Assembly: GCA_002245135.1 (NCBI GenBank)
Contig: NGBS01001162.1
Location: 124,001 to 188,000, forward strand
Source of the DNA: Proteromonas lacertae
Lineage: Eukaryota; Sar; Bigyra; Opalinata; Proteromonadidae
DNA: 64,000 bases
Direction of reading: 5' to 3'
The notes beneath the pieces were generated by a model that was not told the origin of the DNA, did not search any database, and was given only the letters and a program-made list of their open reading frames with translations. Shown here in pieces: positions 1 to 15,590 of this stretch. Numbering within the stretch: the stretch's first letter is position 1; the number at the start of each line of letters is the position of its first letter. Made by a program: the position numbers and the translations under genes.

Positions 1-3000
1 TAAATCTGGTTCAAGCCAAACTGGATTTCTTGAATTGGAACATTTCACTGTATAATTTGCACTTACTCCATCACATTTTGCTTCATACACTGCATTTGCT
101 GGTGTTGCTGGATATCCTTTCTCTTCATTTGCTTTACATTCTGGTTGTGTTACAACTAATGTTAATTCTACACCATTTGTATAAAATTCTTCTTCTTTAT
201 AATTCACATAACCAGCTACAGATATTTTATATTCTCCTTTATCAGTTGGTTTTCCACTTATTACACCACTTGTCGATATTGTTATACCTTTTGGTAATTC
301 TCCTTTCAATACTTTATATCCATTCAATGTCAATGAACCAGACTTTTTAGGAGTATCAGTCTTATCAGTAAAACCTATATAGAAATCATAACTTTCTTTT
401 TCATAACTTATATTAACCATCGATTTACAATCAGTTATTTCTTCTCCCCATACTCCTGGATAGATTGCTTCACAGGTCTTTGTAACAAATCCGTATTGAT
501 TATTGGAACAACCATTTTTACTAGTTGCTGTTTCTTTTATTGGAGTTGATGGGTATTCTTCATTTCCTTCACATTCTAAATGTTTCACTGTTATTATGAC
601 TGTTAAATTCTTTGAATCAGCTCCATCTCCATTTCTTTTCTTTCCAATTACTATCATGGATAATTCTTCATTTTCTTTTGTTGAATAATCTGAATTTGCT
701 CCATTATAGGTTATTTCACCACTTCCTTCATCAATTGTAACTAGAGATGAAATGTTTTCATTGATTTCTAATATTTGATAATAATCAATTGTATTAAGTA
801 CATTTGTTACTTTACTACTATTCTTGAAGTAAGTATAAAATTCTATCTTGTTCTCTGAATTATATTCAAATTTTGGAACACAGTATCTATCATTTACTTC
901 TCCAAATATTGGATTCTTTTCTAATGGACATAATCTATACTTATATCCTTCACCACTTTCACAATTCTCTAATTTTGATTTTTCACCTATATTCACTTCA
1001 CCAAATCCATCTTCACTTCTCTGACATTTAAGCTGTGTTATTTTCATTGTAATTGGTAGTTCATTTGATTGATATACAATATCTTCATCAGTTACATTAC
1101 CTTGAATCTTTAATACATATGTTCCATCTGAACCTTTACTTGGTATTCCTCTTAATTTACCATTCTCTTCATTAAATGACAAACCAATAGTTTCTATATC
1201 TTCTATTCTTACTCCATCTTTTGATAAGGTAAAACCATATTTCATTGATAATCCTTCATAATCGTTTGTATTACTCCATATGATTTCTTCAGTTTCACTT
1301 TCTAAATCAACAAATAATTCATTCATATTTCCACTATAAGATATTGAAGGTAAAATTCTGCAATGATCTTCTGTACTATCTTCGTCCCAACTGGCTGGAT
1401 ATTCAGCTTTACACTTCTTCAGTTTATAACCATATTTACCACTTTCACAAACACTAGATCTTCCTATTTCACCTGCCATTGTATCTGGAAATCCATTCAT
1501 TTTACTACATCCATGATATGTCACAATTACAGTTAAATCGATTGTTTTCTCATATTTACTATTCTTCAGTTTCAATTTTATATTGTAATTTCCTTCTAAT
1601 TTGGTTGTTCCATGAATTATTCCACTTTTTCTTTCGATTATCAATCCTTCAGGAAGAGTTGTACCATCTGTTAATTCATATGAATCTACTTGGATTGAAC
1701 TTAACGGAGGTATTGAATTCTGAACACCTGTATAAAATTGAAGAGTAGGATATGTTGCACTTGGTTCTGGCAATTCACATTTAGAATCATCAACAATAAG
1801 TTCAGGATTCTTTTTTTTTGGACATGTTAATGTGATTGTACCTATTTTTCCATCAGGACAACTGACTTCTTTTGTTTCACCTGTTAACATTTCATCCCAA
1901 CTATCACTTGTACATTTATATTCTATTCAATTATATAATTAATAATAACATTATACGTTTTATATATATCATTATATTAAAAGTTTTGGTTGTTTCTAAT
2001 GTAGCGCTTATTGTTATATTCTTTGTAGTTTCTTCTCCAACAGCTGTTCCTTTTATTGATCTACTTTCAAAATCAATTGTTATTCCATTGAATGGATTCT
2101 CACTTGCTGAATATGAATAAATTTCTTCAGCAGGAACTGGATACATAGAAAATGTTTCATTTGCTTCAATGCCTAAACCTATATCAAATTCTTTTGGAGT
2201 AATGAAGAAACTAGTTGGGTATTTTAATCTACAATTATCTCTATTTGCATCTCCAAATACTGGACTTTCTGGGTTTGTACATTCCTTCGTTTGATTTCCT
2301 ACATATTCATCTCCACAACTAATTGTAGCTATAGTATTAACTGCAGTTTTTGGCCAGCCTTCTTCTTCACAATATGCATCTATTAAATATATATAATGTA
2401 AAACAATTATACTTTCTATTGCTATAGATATTGAAGCAGTTGTATTTGCTACAGACACAGCTTTTATTACATATTCTTTCTTTTCATATAGAACAGTTAC
2501 TATTCCTTTTATTTGACCTGATTTTTCTATTTTTAATCCACTTGGTAATTCGGGAATAATCTCAAAATAGTAAATATCACCATCAGTAGTTGGAATATCA
2601 GTCTCAAATGGTTGATAAATTGTTCCTTCATATTCTTGTTTGGAGTATTGTAAAATAGTATTCTCTTTGGCTTCTTCTTTTACTTCAATTGACAATATTA
2701 TGGTTATTTCATTTTCAATAGCAGTTGATGATACAGTTATTACATATTCTGCTGTTTCAGATATACTTGTTGGTTTTCCAGATATTTCACCAGTTTTTGG
2801 ATCAATAACATTAAAACCTGCAGGTAATGTTTTATCTATTGTAAATTCATAACTATCTTGATTTAGCCCATACAATGTAGGTCTTACCATTACATCTTGA
2901 TTCCTGTAGAATATATAACTTGAAGAACCATAAACAACACCATAGCATTCTGAATCATCTACTTCAGAGGACCAAACACCATCTGATAAACACATCTTCT

Positions 3001-6000
3001 TTCTTTTTCCTAATAATGGAGAAATACAATCAGCATAACCATAATCACCTTGATTTGCACTTGAAAATCCATCTGCTTCATTACATATTGTATTAACAGT
3101 AATATTTACTACAATTGATTTAACATTACCTTGATAATTTCCTTCAATTGAACATAATACTGAACCAGGTACAATTGATTTTCCATAGATTCTTCCTGTT
3201 AAAGAATCAATATTTATTCCTGATGGTAAACTACAATAATGTTTGAATGAATCAAATGTTTTGCCTTCAGGCAATGTTGGACTATAAGTGTTTTCTTCTT
3301 TTCCATTAAATGACAATTGATTTGTTCCTTCGTTATATGAAAAATCTAAATCTATCACATTACATTCACTAATTGACCATTCACCATTTTCTTGACATAA
3401 TCCTGTTTTTTCACCAACTGCAGCTTCAGATATACAAGGTAATGAATATGTATTACCTTGATATGAAGTAGGAAAGCCATCTTTAGCAATACAGATTTTG
3501 GGTTTACAAATATAAATAGACATTTCTCCTATTTGAACACCATCTGCACCATCAGTTGTTTTATGTTTTACTAACATTTGAATAGCATTAAATGCTTTAA
3601 AATCTGTTCTCTTTATATAAAAATCAGTTGGAATTGCTGCTTGTTTAGGCAAATTACCATCTTCAATTGTTTGAATTTTATCTGTCCAATGATTATATGC
3701 TGTTATTGAATGAGACATTGATCCTTGTATATCCCATGATTTAGGATTTCTTATATGCCATTCATCATTAGCAGTCCAAAGAGTGTATTTGTTGAAGTAA
3801 ACATATTGGCCATCTTTGAAAAACACTTCTCCTGATAGCCATTTATTAGTATTATCAGCTGGAATATATAATTTAGTATTTATATCACCATCAATTAGAT
3901 TATTTCCTCCTTCACTATCACCTTTTTCTTTTTCCATGTGTCTATTAGCTCCTGTATCACGATCATATGAAAGTCCATATCCTTCCATTGTTCCATCATA
4001 TATATTTAGTTTACTGCATTCATTATTTGATTCAGCATAATTCAATATAAATCTAAATGGATCTTTTTGATTACTATGAACATTTGAAGTTTGTATTTCT
4101 AATGCAACATAATTTATCCCTATATTTAATATATCAATTCCCATTTTAATTTGAGCTTTTCTTTGTCCATCAAATGATTTATATGTAAATATCTCATTTG
4201 AGTTTATATAAATCTTCACTTTGCCTTCATAAGTGCAATCAATATTTATATAAGCATATGATGCTTTAACAACATCATAACTAAATATCTTTCTATATAA
4301 TCTATAAACATTACTTTTGTTTGGTATTGTAGATGGTTTTGAAACTGGCCATTCATCACTATTCATTGTAAAATCTTTAGTCCAATCAGTTGTTTCTTTA
4401 TTTCCATTAAAATAAGCCCATTCACTATCAGCAGATATAGAACTGTCTGTAGTATCATAAAAATATATTGTTTTCTTTGAACTTGAATTTTCATTGAATG
4501 ATTCTTCTATTACCTGTTCAGGAGTTTTCTTTAATGTTATTATCACTTTACTATTAATCCATCTTGTATTTGTTGTACTTCCTATTATTAATTTCATCTT
4601 CTCATATTGACTTACGCAGTATGATCTTATATAATTATTGTTTATTTCTAATCCTTCATATACAAAATATTTTGTTTCTTGTGATGATAATTCTACATAC
4701 ATTTCATTTCCACTATTGCCACTCTCTATATTGATTAAAATTGGAATGTTTGGTGAAACACAGGATATTACTTGAATATTTTTAGTTAGTTTTACACTAC
4801 TTCCTTTATCATTTGATCCTATTACACTGAAGGAATATACTCCACTTACAAAATAACCATTTAATCTTCCAGTTTGTTCATTTACATGAATCGTTGAGGG
4901 TAATAAACCAGTAAATGTTAAGGTATTTGCTCCATTTATTATATCCAACATATAATCAACATAAGTATATGCTTGTAAAGTAACTGGAATATCATTGTAA
5001 CTTAACACTGGAATATTTGAATGTGTATGAGTAAATCTAATTGTTTCATCGGTTGAACCATCTTTCACTTTGTATTCTTTATAAACATATTTACCTGAAT
5101 TCTTCATTATTATTGAAGGACCATATACTGCTGTTGATGTTACTATCACTTGATAATCTCCTTGAGCTAAACATAAATGATAAACATTTGATGTAAATTT
5201 ATCAAAATTGTAATAAACATTTAATACATTATTTCCTTGTTTCAAATTGATTGAAAACTCAGGATTCATTGTTGAAACAAATAATGATAATACTTCACCA
5301 TCATTATCACATCCAATAATCTCAAGATGAATTGTTACAGATGTTTCTCCCACACTGTTTATACAATATACTATCACATCTTTATTAAATGCTTCTAATG
5401 GAATACCATAAATCCTTCCTGTTGCAATATCAATTGATAACCCACTTGGTAAATCATTACAACTATATTTCACATTTTTACCACTTAATAATGTTGCGCT
5501 AATTTCATTTATTGATGTTAATACTTTTCCATAAATATTATTCTTTGAATAGCTTAAACCACTTGGAATTGTATTATCATTTACTTTCAATTCTATTAAA
5601 CTATGTATATAAGTTGGATTATCACCTGATGTTTTTCCTTCAATTATATATTTCTGATTTGCTTGGCTAATCAATGGTGTACCAACAATCACTCCTTTAT
5701 TTGTTACAGACATTCCATTAGGTAAAGATGGATATGAATTGAATGATATGAAGTTATTGCTTGATATTGATGTAAATATTGGTTTATTATCACTTATTGC
5801 TATGTTTATATCATATACATTATATCTGTAAGTCATTTCGAATTGACTTGTTGATGAATGATAGAAGTAAGTTGATGGTATTTCTATTGGGTTTGGTTGA
5901 CTTGTATAACTCCATTTTATATTTATATATGACTTGGCATTTGATGATGATTTCCAATATACTATTCTGATTGGAATTAATCCTTTTCCTAAACTCAAAT

Positions 6001-9000
6001 ATTCAGTTGTAGAGGATTTTATTCCACATCCTTTTGTTGAGATTTTTTGATCACCAAGAGTAATATCAATTGAATCAGTTACTTCAATATAAAATACATA
6101 ATTTGTTGATTCTGGTATTTCCAAATATCCATTCCAGATTACTACAAAGTTATTCTTAAATTCATTGTTTAATCCATCCCAATAAGAATCACTATCTTCA
6201 TGACTAATCACATTATCTATTCTTTCATAACTTTTAATCATTTCACTCAACTCATTTGTTGGATCTTCATTACATTTTATGTTATTTCCACTATAATATT
6301 CACCTAATAAACCTCTTGGATAATTACTAATTGATTTTTCTACAAATAATAAAGATAACTTTGTTTTTATTGTTACTGATTCGGTGTTTAAAGTGATTTC
6401 TATATCCATTGTTGTTGCTTCATTTACACTTCCACTAATTACTCCATTTGAAAATGTTAATCCTTTTCCTTCAGGTATTGTATTTTCCCAACTTCCAAAT
6501 GATATTGCATTTGTTGGAGTTATATTCACTTCTTCATTCAGAGAGAATATAAAATGACTATTTGGATAATCTAAATATTGAACTATCTCTTTATTGGATA
6601 TTCCTTCAGATACTACTGTTAAACTGAATGTAACACTTGTGGAGTATTTTGAATTGGATATTACAATAGTTACTGCTTTTGCTTCTACTGTTTCACTGGT
6701 TTGACCACTTATTGAACCATCTTTATTCAGAATTAATCCATTTGGTAATGTTAAACTGTTATAAGATGAAATTGATCCATAACATCTTGGTGGTTTTATA
6801 TTTATATCGGAATTTGATACTATCTTCAATTCATTAAATCCATAACTACAATCACTTATTTCACCTGTTATTTCTAATGTAAATGTTACAATATCATAAC
6901 CATTATTATCAGAATTCAATCTCATTGTATAAACAATTGAAGGAGTTGAATATCCTGAAGAACCACTTATTAAACCATTTCCCATATGTTTTATACCACT
7001 TGGTAATGATGGAATTACTTTTACACTTGTTATCCTTCCTTGACATACTGGAGTTATTGTTACTGGATTATTTGCTTCTACAGAATAATTAATAACTTGT
7101 AATGAACATATTGGAGATTGACCATTTGTACATTCACTATAATCAATTATTCCACTCCAAATTGGACCATTCGAATCAGCTGTACATAATTGATAAACAT
7201 ATCCTGACATTCCACTTGGACATCTGCTTTTACCTTTATTTCCAACTGTTGCTGAAGTAAATCCATTTGATTCTTTACATTCTGCTGATTCTATAACAAC
7301 CTTTAATGTAGCTGTTATTATTGTATCACTTTCGAATAATAATCCTTCAATTTCATAAGTGTAAGCTTTAGGTATTTCAATATTTCCAGTAACTATTCCA
7401 GTGTTTTCATCTATTTCTACATTATTGAGTTCTTCATTATTTTTAAATCTAAATAATCTAAATGAGCCTTTATCTATTATTGGATTTGCTGTGAATGTAA
7501 AACCACTATATCCTTTAACTTCATCATAACTTAGTGACGATGGTCGAGTATTTAATATACAAACACTTCTATCAGCAGATTGCCATATTCCTTCTATTGA
7601 ACATAATCTTGTTTGTTTTCCTGTATATCCTTTTCCACATTCTATTGTTACAGTATTTCCTCCTTTGGTTTCAGGCCAATATAATGATTTATCATTTTCT
7701 GTTACTTCTGATAGACAGTATTTTGTTTCACAGATACTCATTCCCCATTCACTTAAAGATAAACCCAATGAACATTCTTCATTTCCACCTTCATTCTTTA
7801 ATGTTAATACTAATTTATATGCTTCAAATACATATGATGACATTTCATTATTAATGATTTTATATTCATATTTTGTTTTTCTAGACCAATTGAGATTATT
7901 TTGATTATCTATTTTTATCCAACTAGAACTTGCATCACTTCCTCCATAGCTAATTGTTCCATATAATTCAAAACTAACTGGATCATTCACTTCACATAAA
8001 CTGTTTGAAACTAGATAATATGAGTTTATATTCTTAATATTATTATCATTAAAAGACATTATTATTGTTGTTTTATCTGATTCAGTTTTAGCTATTTTAT
8101 ATTCTGTCTCTTCATTTCCATCTATCAAATTATTGATCAAATGATTCTCATCAACTCCTTCTTCACCATTCATATTTACATTATCATTTTGTTTAATACA
8201 TGAATCAGACACTTCTGTTGAATATTGTAACAATAATGAAAACTTATCAGAATGTTCAGTTTCTGGGTTTTCACTACGAAGTTCAATTCCAATTACATTA
8301 TCTCCTATATTCATTATACTTGAATCAGCTATTATATGTTTTACATATTCACCAGTTGTGCCTCCAACAACAATATCTTCGCTGTTTAGATTCTTGGTGT
8401 AAAATAATTTTCCATTTATAAATATCTTTATTCCTGCTGTAAATTCTACAGTTCCTGTTATACTAAATGAATTTATTCTATTCATTAAATTGATTGATTT
8501 TCTTAAATAAATAGTTCCTATTGAATTTGGAATATTATTATTTAATATTGATTTCCATCTTGATGATGGTATAAAATCAACATTATTCCATCCACTTTCT
8601 ATTGAATTACCTGATATATAAAGGTAAATATCGGTTGATGTAACTAAATAATTATTACTGATTATATATTCTTTTGATTCTATATTATCATCTAATCTAA
8701 AACTAGTTGGATTGGTGTTGCCTATGACTATTTGAACATTTGAATCACTTTCCCAAGCTTTGGAATTTTCACTTCCTACTATTACTTTATAATTACCTTT
8801 TGATAAACAGAAGCTCCATTTATGAATTTCATATGATTCAAAATAGATGTATTCTATTAAAGTACTACTTCCAAATTCTACATTCAATTTTTGTTGTTTA
8901 GAATTATCAGCTGTCATTATTATATTCACTAAATCATAGTGATCATTACATAATGATATTTTATTAATCATAATTGATACTTCGGATGATGTTGATATTA

Positions 9001-12000
9001 GATTTGTGGCTGTTATTCTTAAAGTGATTGTTTCTAATTCATTTGATGGGAAATAACCTGATATTTCACCTGTTTTATCATCAAATATCATTGCACTGGG
9101 TAAATCATTTGGATTTTTCAATTCAAATCTATTAGCTCCATTCATAATTGATAACGGGGATATGAAGATGAAATTGTTCATTAAATATTTATTATCTGAT
9201 GGATATGTGATTATTGGATTTGATTCAGTATTTAATGAGATTATACTTTCCACTTTATCTTCATTATCATTCATTCTACCAGATTTTAATAACAGATTTT
9301 TATCAGTGTATAATCTATATTTCAATCCTTGACCTGAATGACTGATTATTGATAATTTCAATTCATTATCATTTATACACTGCAAAAATGAATAACTACT
9401 TTTCTTTGAGGATGAATATTGAGAATAATAAAGTGCTGAGGATGTTGAACTTCTTAATTCTAAGGTAAAATCATTATCATAACATTCATAACTCAAATAC
9501 ACAAATTTCATACTACCTTCACAACCATTTAAGGTAATTGTAAATTCATTACTAATTGTTTTACCAGCTGAGTTTTCATAACTAATTTTTAGTGTAAATA
9601 CTCCAGATTCTTTAGATATTCCACTTATATATCCATTCTCAGAATCTAATTCTAATCCATTTGGTAAATTCCCACTTTCTATTTTATAAACACCATATTC
9701 TCCATTTTCGATTGTTGGTATAATTTTCTTTATATTAACACCTATTGAACCAACTGAATTATCATAATGTAAACTATCGGGATGTGGATAATACACTACT
9801 GTTATGGTTATTCTGCTATTTATTACCTCATTTTCATTATTCTTATTTGTTGCTGTTATAGTATAAACTACTTTGTTTATTAATTCTTGTGGTGTTCCAC
9901 TTATTTCACCATTCTCTGAATTGAAATGCATTCCATTTGGTAATGTTGGTTTGATTCTGTATGTATAATCACTTATACTTGTTGTTGAATATGATAATAT
10001 TGGTCTATTATTCATCATTTCACTATCTCTTGTTAATTTATCAACTACTCTTTCATATTCTAATCTATTTGTTGAAACAAAGAATAACATATCACTTGGA
10101 ACTATTATAGTCATTGTACCAGCTCTTTCATAGTATAGTTTAAACATAGTATATTCTTCAGTATTACTCTTCCAATATAATATATCAATACTATGCATTC
10201 CGCTTGATAATTCGATTGAATTACTCATTTTATTATGAGTAGAACAATCATAATATGATAATACTTCATTATTATCAATTTTTAATACTACACTATCATA
10301 TGATTCAATTCTAAACTTATAGCTACTTTCTATATCTATCTTTATATAACCATACCAATGAACAACAAAATTATTCTTAAATTCGCTTGTTAAACCATCC
10401 CATATTTCATTACTCTTCTCATGATTTATATCTACATCTATTTTCTTATATGAAACTTCAATATTATCATAATTTGGCTTTTCATTACATTTTACATCTA
10501 ATAATGAATAATATTCACCTGTTAATCCATTGTTTGTCAAGGAAGTTATATCCACAACTGCAATTGGTAAAACTGTTGATAATCTATCAATGCCATTCGT
10601 AGCTGTAATTACATAATCTGTAAATACAGATTTTACATTTGTAGAACCAGATATTTCTCCTGTTTTATTATTAAAATATAAACCAGGTGGCAGTGATGGT
10701 GATATATCAAATTTGGTTATTAATCCATACACTCTTGGTATTAATCTATTCATTTCTTTACCAATTTCTATTATATATTCTGAATATTCATAATCAAGTC
10801 TTGATACTGGAATTAAATCAGGAATAATTATAGATGGATCAAATGGTTGAAAACTATTTTCACCTGGTTTTTTCCATTTCAGAAATGCACTATTCTTACC
10901 ACCACCACCATAATATAAAACTCCAATTGCATGATATCCTTTCTTTGCATTTACATTCACTGTTATAGTTGTTTTATAGCTTTTGGAATGTGATTTAGCA
11001 ATATTCATATCATCAAAATATAAAATTGTATCATCATCAACATTAGATATAAATGTATATGTTCCTTCTGTTTCTATATTAATCAATCCTGTATATTTGA
11101 ATGTTGAATAAAAAAATCCCACATCTTGACATTTATCATTACATGTAATATTCATAGTTGATGATTCAAAACCAGTATATACAATATCATATACTCCTTC
11201 AATATCCATATTTGTCCAATATGGTTCAGTATCTGGTAAATTGTTTAGAGTAAATTGATTGATCTTTGTTTTTCTAAATGTAAATCCTTTACTATTGAAT
11301 TCTTTAATTGGATTTAATGTCATTCTATACTCAGTATGTTGATTATAAATATCTACTATTGTCATTGTTACTTCTATTGGTTCTTTTTCATAATAGGAGG
11401 TTTGACCCATAATAATACCTACTCGATCTTCATTATTCAAAACATTTAAACCGCATAATAATCTACTACTGGTTACACTAACTGATTTTAAATTGTTATT
11501 ACATTCTGGTTTTTGAATAGTTGTTTTTGTTAATGGCATTATCATCCAATCAGATTTTGCATATTCACATACTAATGGCTCAAGTATTTCAATCTCTACT
11601 GTTAAATCCACATTACTTAAACCGCCAACTATTATTATTACTCTTTTAGCTGTTTTAATGTTAAATTTAATACTACCATCTTTATCTAATTTCACACCAT
11701 CTACTTCATTCTTTAATACAGCTGAATTCATGATTGCATTGCAATATGGGATTAATGTATAACTAGCATCACTAATATAATGATTATCTACTATATATTC
11801 ACATGATGGAACACTCTCAGGATTTGATATTTCAATTGTTTTCTCTATTCTCTTTTCTAAACCATCTTTCTTCAATTTAATAACAGTATCATAAGTATTT
11901 GTTGTTGTTGGAATTCCATTTATTACTCCATTATTATCAATACTTAAACCATCAGGTAAATTTTCCACTTCAAATGTAAAACCACTTAAGAATGACTGTT

Positions 12001-15000
12001 CAATTGTTGGGAATAGAGTTGGTATTTTTACTCCTTTATAATACTTAGATTTCAAGTTTGGATATTCAAATTTGATTGGCATTTTATTAATACAATTGTT
12101 ATTTATTGAAGAAAAAACACCATATTTACTATCAATATCTTCAACTAATTCACATATTCGATATTGAATACCTGTTTCATCAGATGCACAATCTTTTGTA
12201 ACAACTTCTCCAACTTCAGTCTCAGGCCAACCATAATCACTACATGAAAGTGGTGATATAACTAATGTAAAAGATATGTCAATTTCATGCTCGTCAGAAA
12301 CTACAATATTTATAGGATAAGATCCAGATTTAATAAATATTCCAATTATTATACCAGTATCTTCATCAAATTCAATTTCTTTAGGTAAATTTGTTGCTTT
12401 GAATTTTGTTATACCTGGTCTTAATGGTTCAACTAATGGTCTTATTGTAAATGGATTATAAACAAAATAACGATCTAATAAAACATATGATGCTTTCGTT
12501 GGATATGGATCTCTGCAATTACTATCATCAATTGAATCAGCCCAAACTGGTTGATCATTTACATTTAAGCATTCTTTTGTTCTATTACCAATTTTGGGTG
12601 ATAAACATGGTATAGTAGCTGTTGTGGATATTGTTGTATCTGGAAATCCATCTTTATCATTATCACACTTCTTTGGGCCTGTAAAATGGATTGTAATTGG
12701 GATTTCTTTTACTTCACTTTCACCACTCTTTATTTTAACTGTACAACTAATTGTTTTTTCTGTTTCATCAGTTATTATTCCATATATACTTCCATCTCCT
12801 TTATTCAAATATAATCCACTTTCTAAATCAGGGGTTATTTCCCAATTTGTTGCTGCGCCATCTACTGTTGGAGTATAAGAACCATATAAATGAGGAATAA
12901 AATCAAGTTGATTTGGATATATAACAGTTGTAGCATAATTTTCGTATATTGTAACAACCATTTTTATATTCAATTCATTATTACTATTTTTGAATTTAAT
13001 GTTACAAGTAACTTTTTCTCTTGCATTGGCTGTATTAAATGTTAATTTTCCATCAACTGAATTTCCACTAATAAAGTCACATGTTGAAGATATTTCATCT
13101 ACTGGATATTTGTATGTTATTGGAGTTAATACTAAGTTATTACTAGTCTTTAATAATAATGTTGATCTATCATATTCTACTATTGGAGTTTTATATTCAC
13201 AACTTAAACTAATATCTCCAAAATGACCATCTGCACCACATAATCTGCTAGTAACTAATAATTGATCATTTGTACAAGCACCACAATTACTTTCTTTCTC
13301 TGGATCACATATCTTTTTACTATATTCGCCATATTCAACTGTCATATAACCATCTTCAGTTGTTGGACAAATCACTGTCGTTGAAACAATATGTAATAAT
13401 GTCTTCATATCTTTATTGTGAGAATCTATATGACTAGTTACTTCAACATAAAAATCAGCATTCTTTGTAAAAGTACCAAATATTCTGCCATTTACTGCAT
13501 CTAATGATATTTCAGGATCAGTATTATTCCATACAATAGAATCATATAACTGAGAAGGTATAAACTCTAATTCAATATTCTTGAAGAAATCTAATAGATT
13601 ATTAACACCATATTTAACTTGCTTAATTGGAAAACATTTATCAGTTTTATGTTGCCAACTTGGTTTATTAAATCCATAACATAAATCATATTCATATCCA
13701 TAAACATCATCACCACTACATGCATTTCCTTTAATTACCGTTCCTTGAGTTGCTGTTGGTAATAAACCAGAAGAATCACATATCATGGTAGATGCCAAAC
13801 CACGATAATATAATCTGCATTCACCCATTTTATAACTACATTTTCCACTTGATGATGCAGCATATGTGTTCTTGAATTCCCATCTAATAGCTTCATATGA
13901 AGGTACTCTGTTATTAAATGGTCTAAAATTCTGACCATTACCTGAATCAAAACCACCATTAGGGAAATCTTGAATTAATTCATAATCATCAGGTGAACTA
14001 ATATCAAATTTACCATACCAAGCATAATCTTTAACACTTTGAGCTGAAGTAACACCTTTATTCATTGGATTAATATATGATATTGCCATTGATTTAGTGT
14101 GTGGCCATTGATATGTAATATTAACTGGAGTTGGATAACCACCGTTTACACATGGTGTAACTAGATCAATATAACTTCCCTCATTTATATCAAGTAATTT
14201 CTTCCCTTCTTCCCAATTGAAAGATGGAATTTGTTCAGACCAAAAGTTCATTGCATTATCTCTGTTGTTAGTTGGACCTTCACTTACACCAGCCCATGTA
14301 CCAGTTGTGATACTTTTAAATTCAGATATTGAGAATAAAATATCACTTGGATTAGTATTAGCTTTATGAATTTCAATACTTAACCAATTTTTACCATTTC
14401 TTAAATAATTACTGGATATTGTAATTTGTTGGTTTGTTAATGTTATTGTTCTAGATTTTGGCGTATACATACCTATTGTTCTTATATCACCATCAATATT
14501 CTTCTTGTAAAACATCTCTCCATTCAAATAGAAAATCAATCCATCGGAATAACTGACTTTCAAGCTTAGTCTAGTTTGTTTATTAATATCAGGAACAGTG
14601 AAGCTTCCTCTAATATAAGTGGTAAATTTAGAAACAGATTTCTTCGAATCAGCATTAAAGTCTGGCCAGTTGTCAGCACTAACACCAATATCTTTCCAAC
14701 CTTTTTTATAAGTAGTAGAATACTTTAAGCTAAGCTGAGGAAGGAAATTAATAACTTCTTCATTATCTAGCTGTCTAGAAGGTCTAGATATTGTAAGATA
14801 TAAATGGAATTTCTCATTCTTGTTAATTGTAACTTTATATTCAGTTGTTGGGAAAGTATAATTTACTGAGCCAGTAATTTCGAATTCCTTAGTAATGTAC
14901 AACCCTTCAGGTAATTTTGGTAATATTTCTAAAGTTTTGATTATTTTATCACACCTTAATGGAATTGAAATAATGTCATCTTGACTTAACTCGAAACTCT

Positions 15001-15104
15001 TACCATCGAATGAGCATCCTTTTATGGTGCCTAATCGCTATAAATAATAATAATATACTGGTGCTTGCTATAAACACACAGATAAAAAAGATTAAAATTT
15101 TCAT
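1..15104 (-). CDS. Giant secreted/surface protein of PIG, cysteine, PA14-like and discoidin-like modules (3' end outside window)
   Basis: Partial gene, at least 5,003 residues, running off the left edge. Exons by in-frame joining: 15059-15104, 2413-15030, 1957-2379, 1-1922. Exon 1 gives a signal peptide (MKILIFFICVFIAST). About twenty putative-Ig (He_PIG) repeats are recognisable by the signature G-(L/M/I)-x-(hydrophobic)-x5-G-x-I-x-G, for example GLYFNNKTGEISG and GLSIDIATGRIYG. Cysteine modules of the form C..DGFP.T..G......C......G....C.....W......C alternate with them. Three PA14-like modules lie near 11150-10850, 10530-10100 and 6330-5860. Three jelly-roll modules with an LNG/INS/ING turn lie near 14700-14330, 8600-8200 and 4450-4030. 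Discoidin-like stretches (LIDG...) follow at 8190-7730 and 4000-3500. Family knowledge: PIG and PA14 modules are common in secreted adhesins and carbohydrate-binding proteins. The C-terminal anchor, if any, is outside the window, so surface attachment is inference. Confidence 0.8.
2380..2412 (-). other. Intron of 33 nt, multiple of three and stop-free
   Basis: GT...TAG intron inside the giant PIG protein gene. It can be read through in frame, which would add an unlikely hydrophobic segment (SIIVLHYIYLI) just before a cysteine module. Removing it gives IENAYCEEEGWP, which matches the other module starts. Confidence 0.7.
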
Positions 15105-15590
15105 ATTTGTTTGAGTGAAGCTTGCGAAATGGGATGATAAAAAGATAAAATCCTATATAAAATATTTCATTGTTTATTAAATGGAGTGTTTTCGATTATT
15201 AAGAGAAATAGTAAGAAACTAATGTTCATTTTAAGATATTTTGCAGTCTCCTACCATGGGTGTTTATAAACAACAAAGAGTAGTATATTATGGTCCCATT
15301 CATTAGTTAAATTTCAATACTATAAAAAATATGACTGTTATTTATTAATAATCAAAAAAAAACTAACAGGAACAGAAGATTAGTACTGAATGTAATTTTA
15401 ACAAAAAGTTCTAGCAATTAATCAATTTTTCTATAAATAGTTGAAGTGTTAGAAAAAAATATAACTATGTAATAAAAACCGTTTTTTATATTTTGTTAAG
15501 TGTATTTGTGTAAATTATGTAAAAATTTTGTTAATTGTAATACACTTTATACACTGTATTTTGAGTATTTGTGTTATTTTTAAAGAATTT
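15105..15590. promoter_or_regulatory. Divergent intergenic region, 486 b
   Basis: Lies between the start codons of the giant PIG protein (-) and the 2,144-residue protein (+), so it must hold both promoters. It is very AT-rich, with A and T runs. I see no open exon chain, RNA gene or repeat unit in it. Confidence 0.5.

Noticed and set aside
30-14000. Many plus-strand Leu/His/Tyr-rich open frames of 60-110 codons
   Set aside because: They are antisense shadows of the giant minus-strand PIG protein, which has a signal peptide and continuous domain repeats.
1-15104. Scaffoldin of anaerobic gut fungi as the identity of the giant PIG protein
   Set aside because: Considered because of AT-richness and repeats, but intergenic DNA is less extreme than in those fungi, and no dockerin or CotH context is visible.
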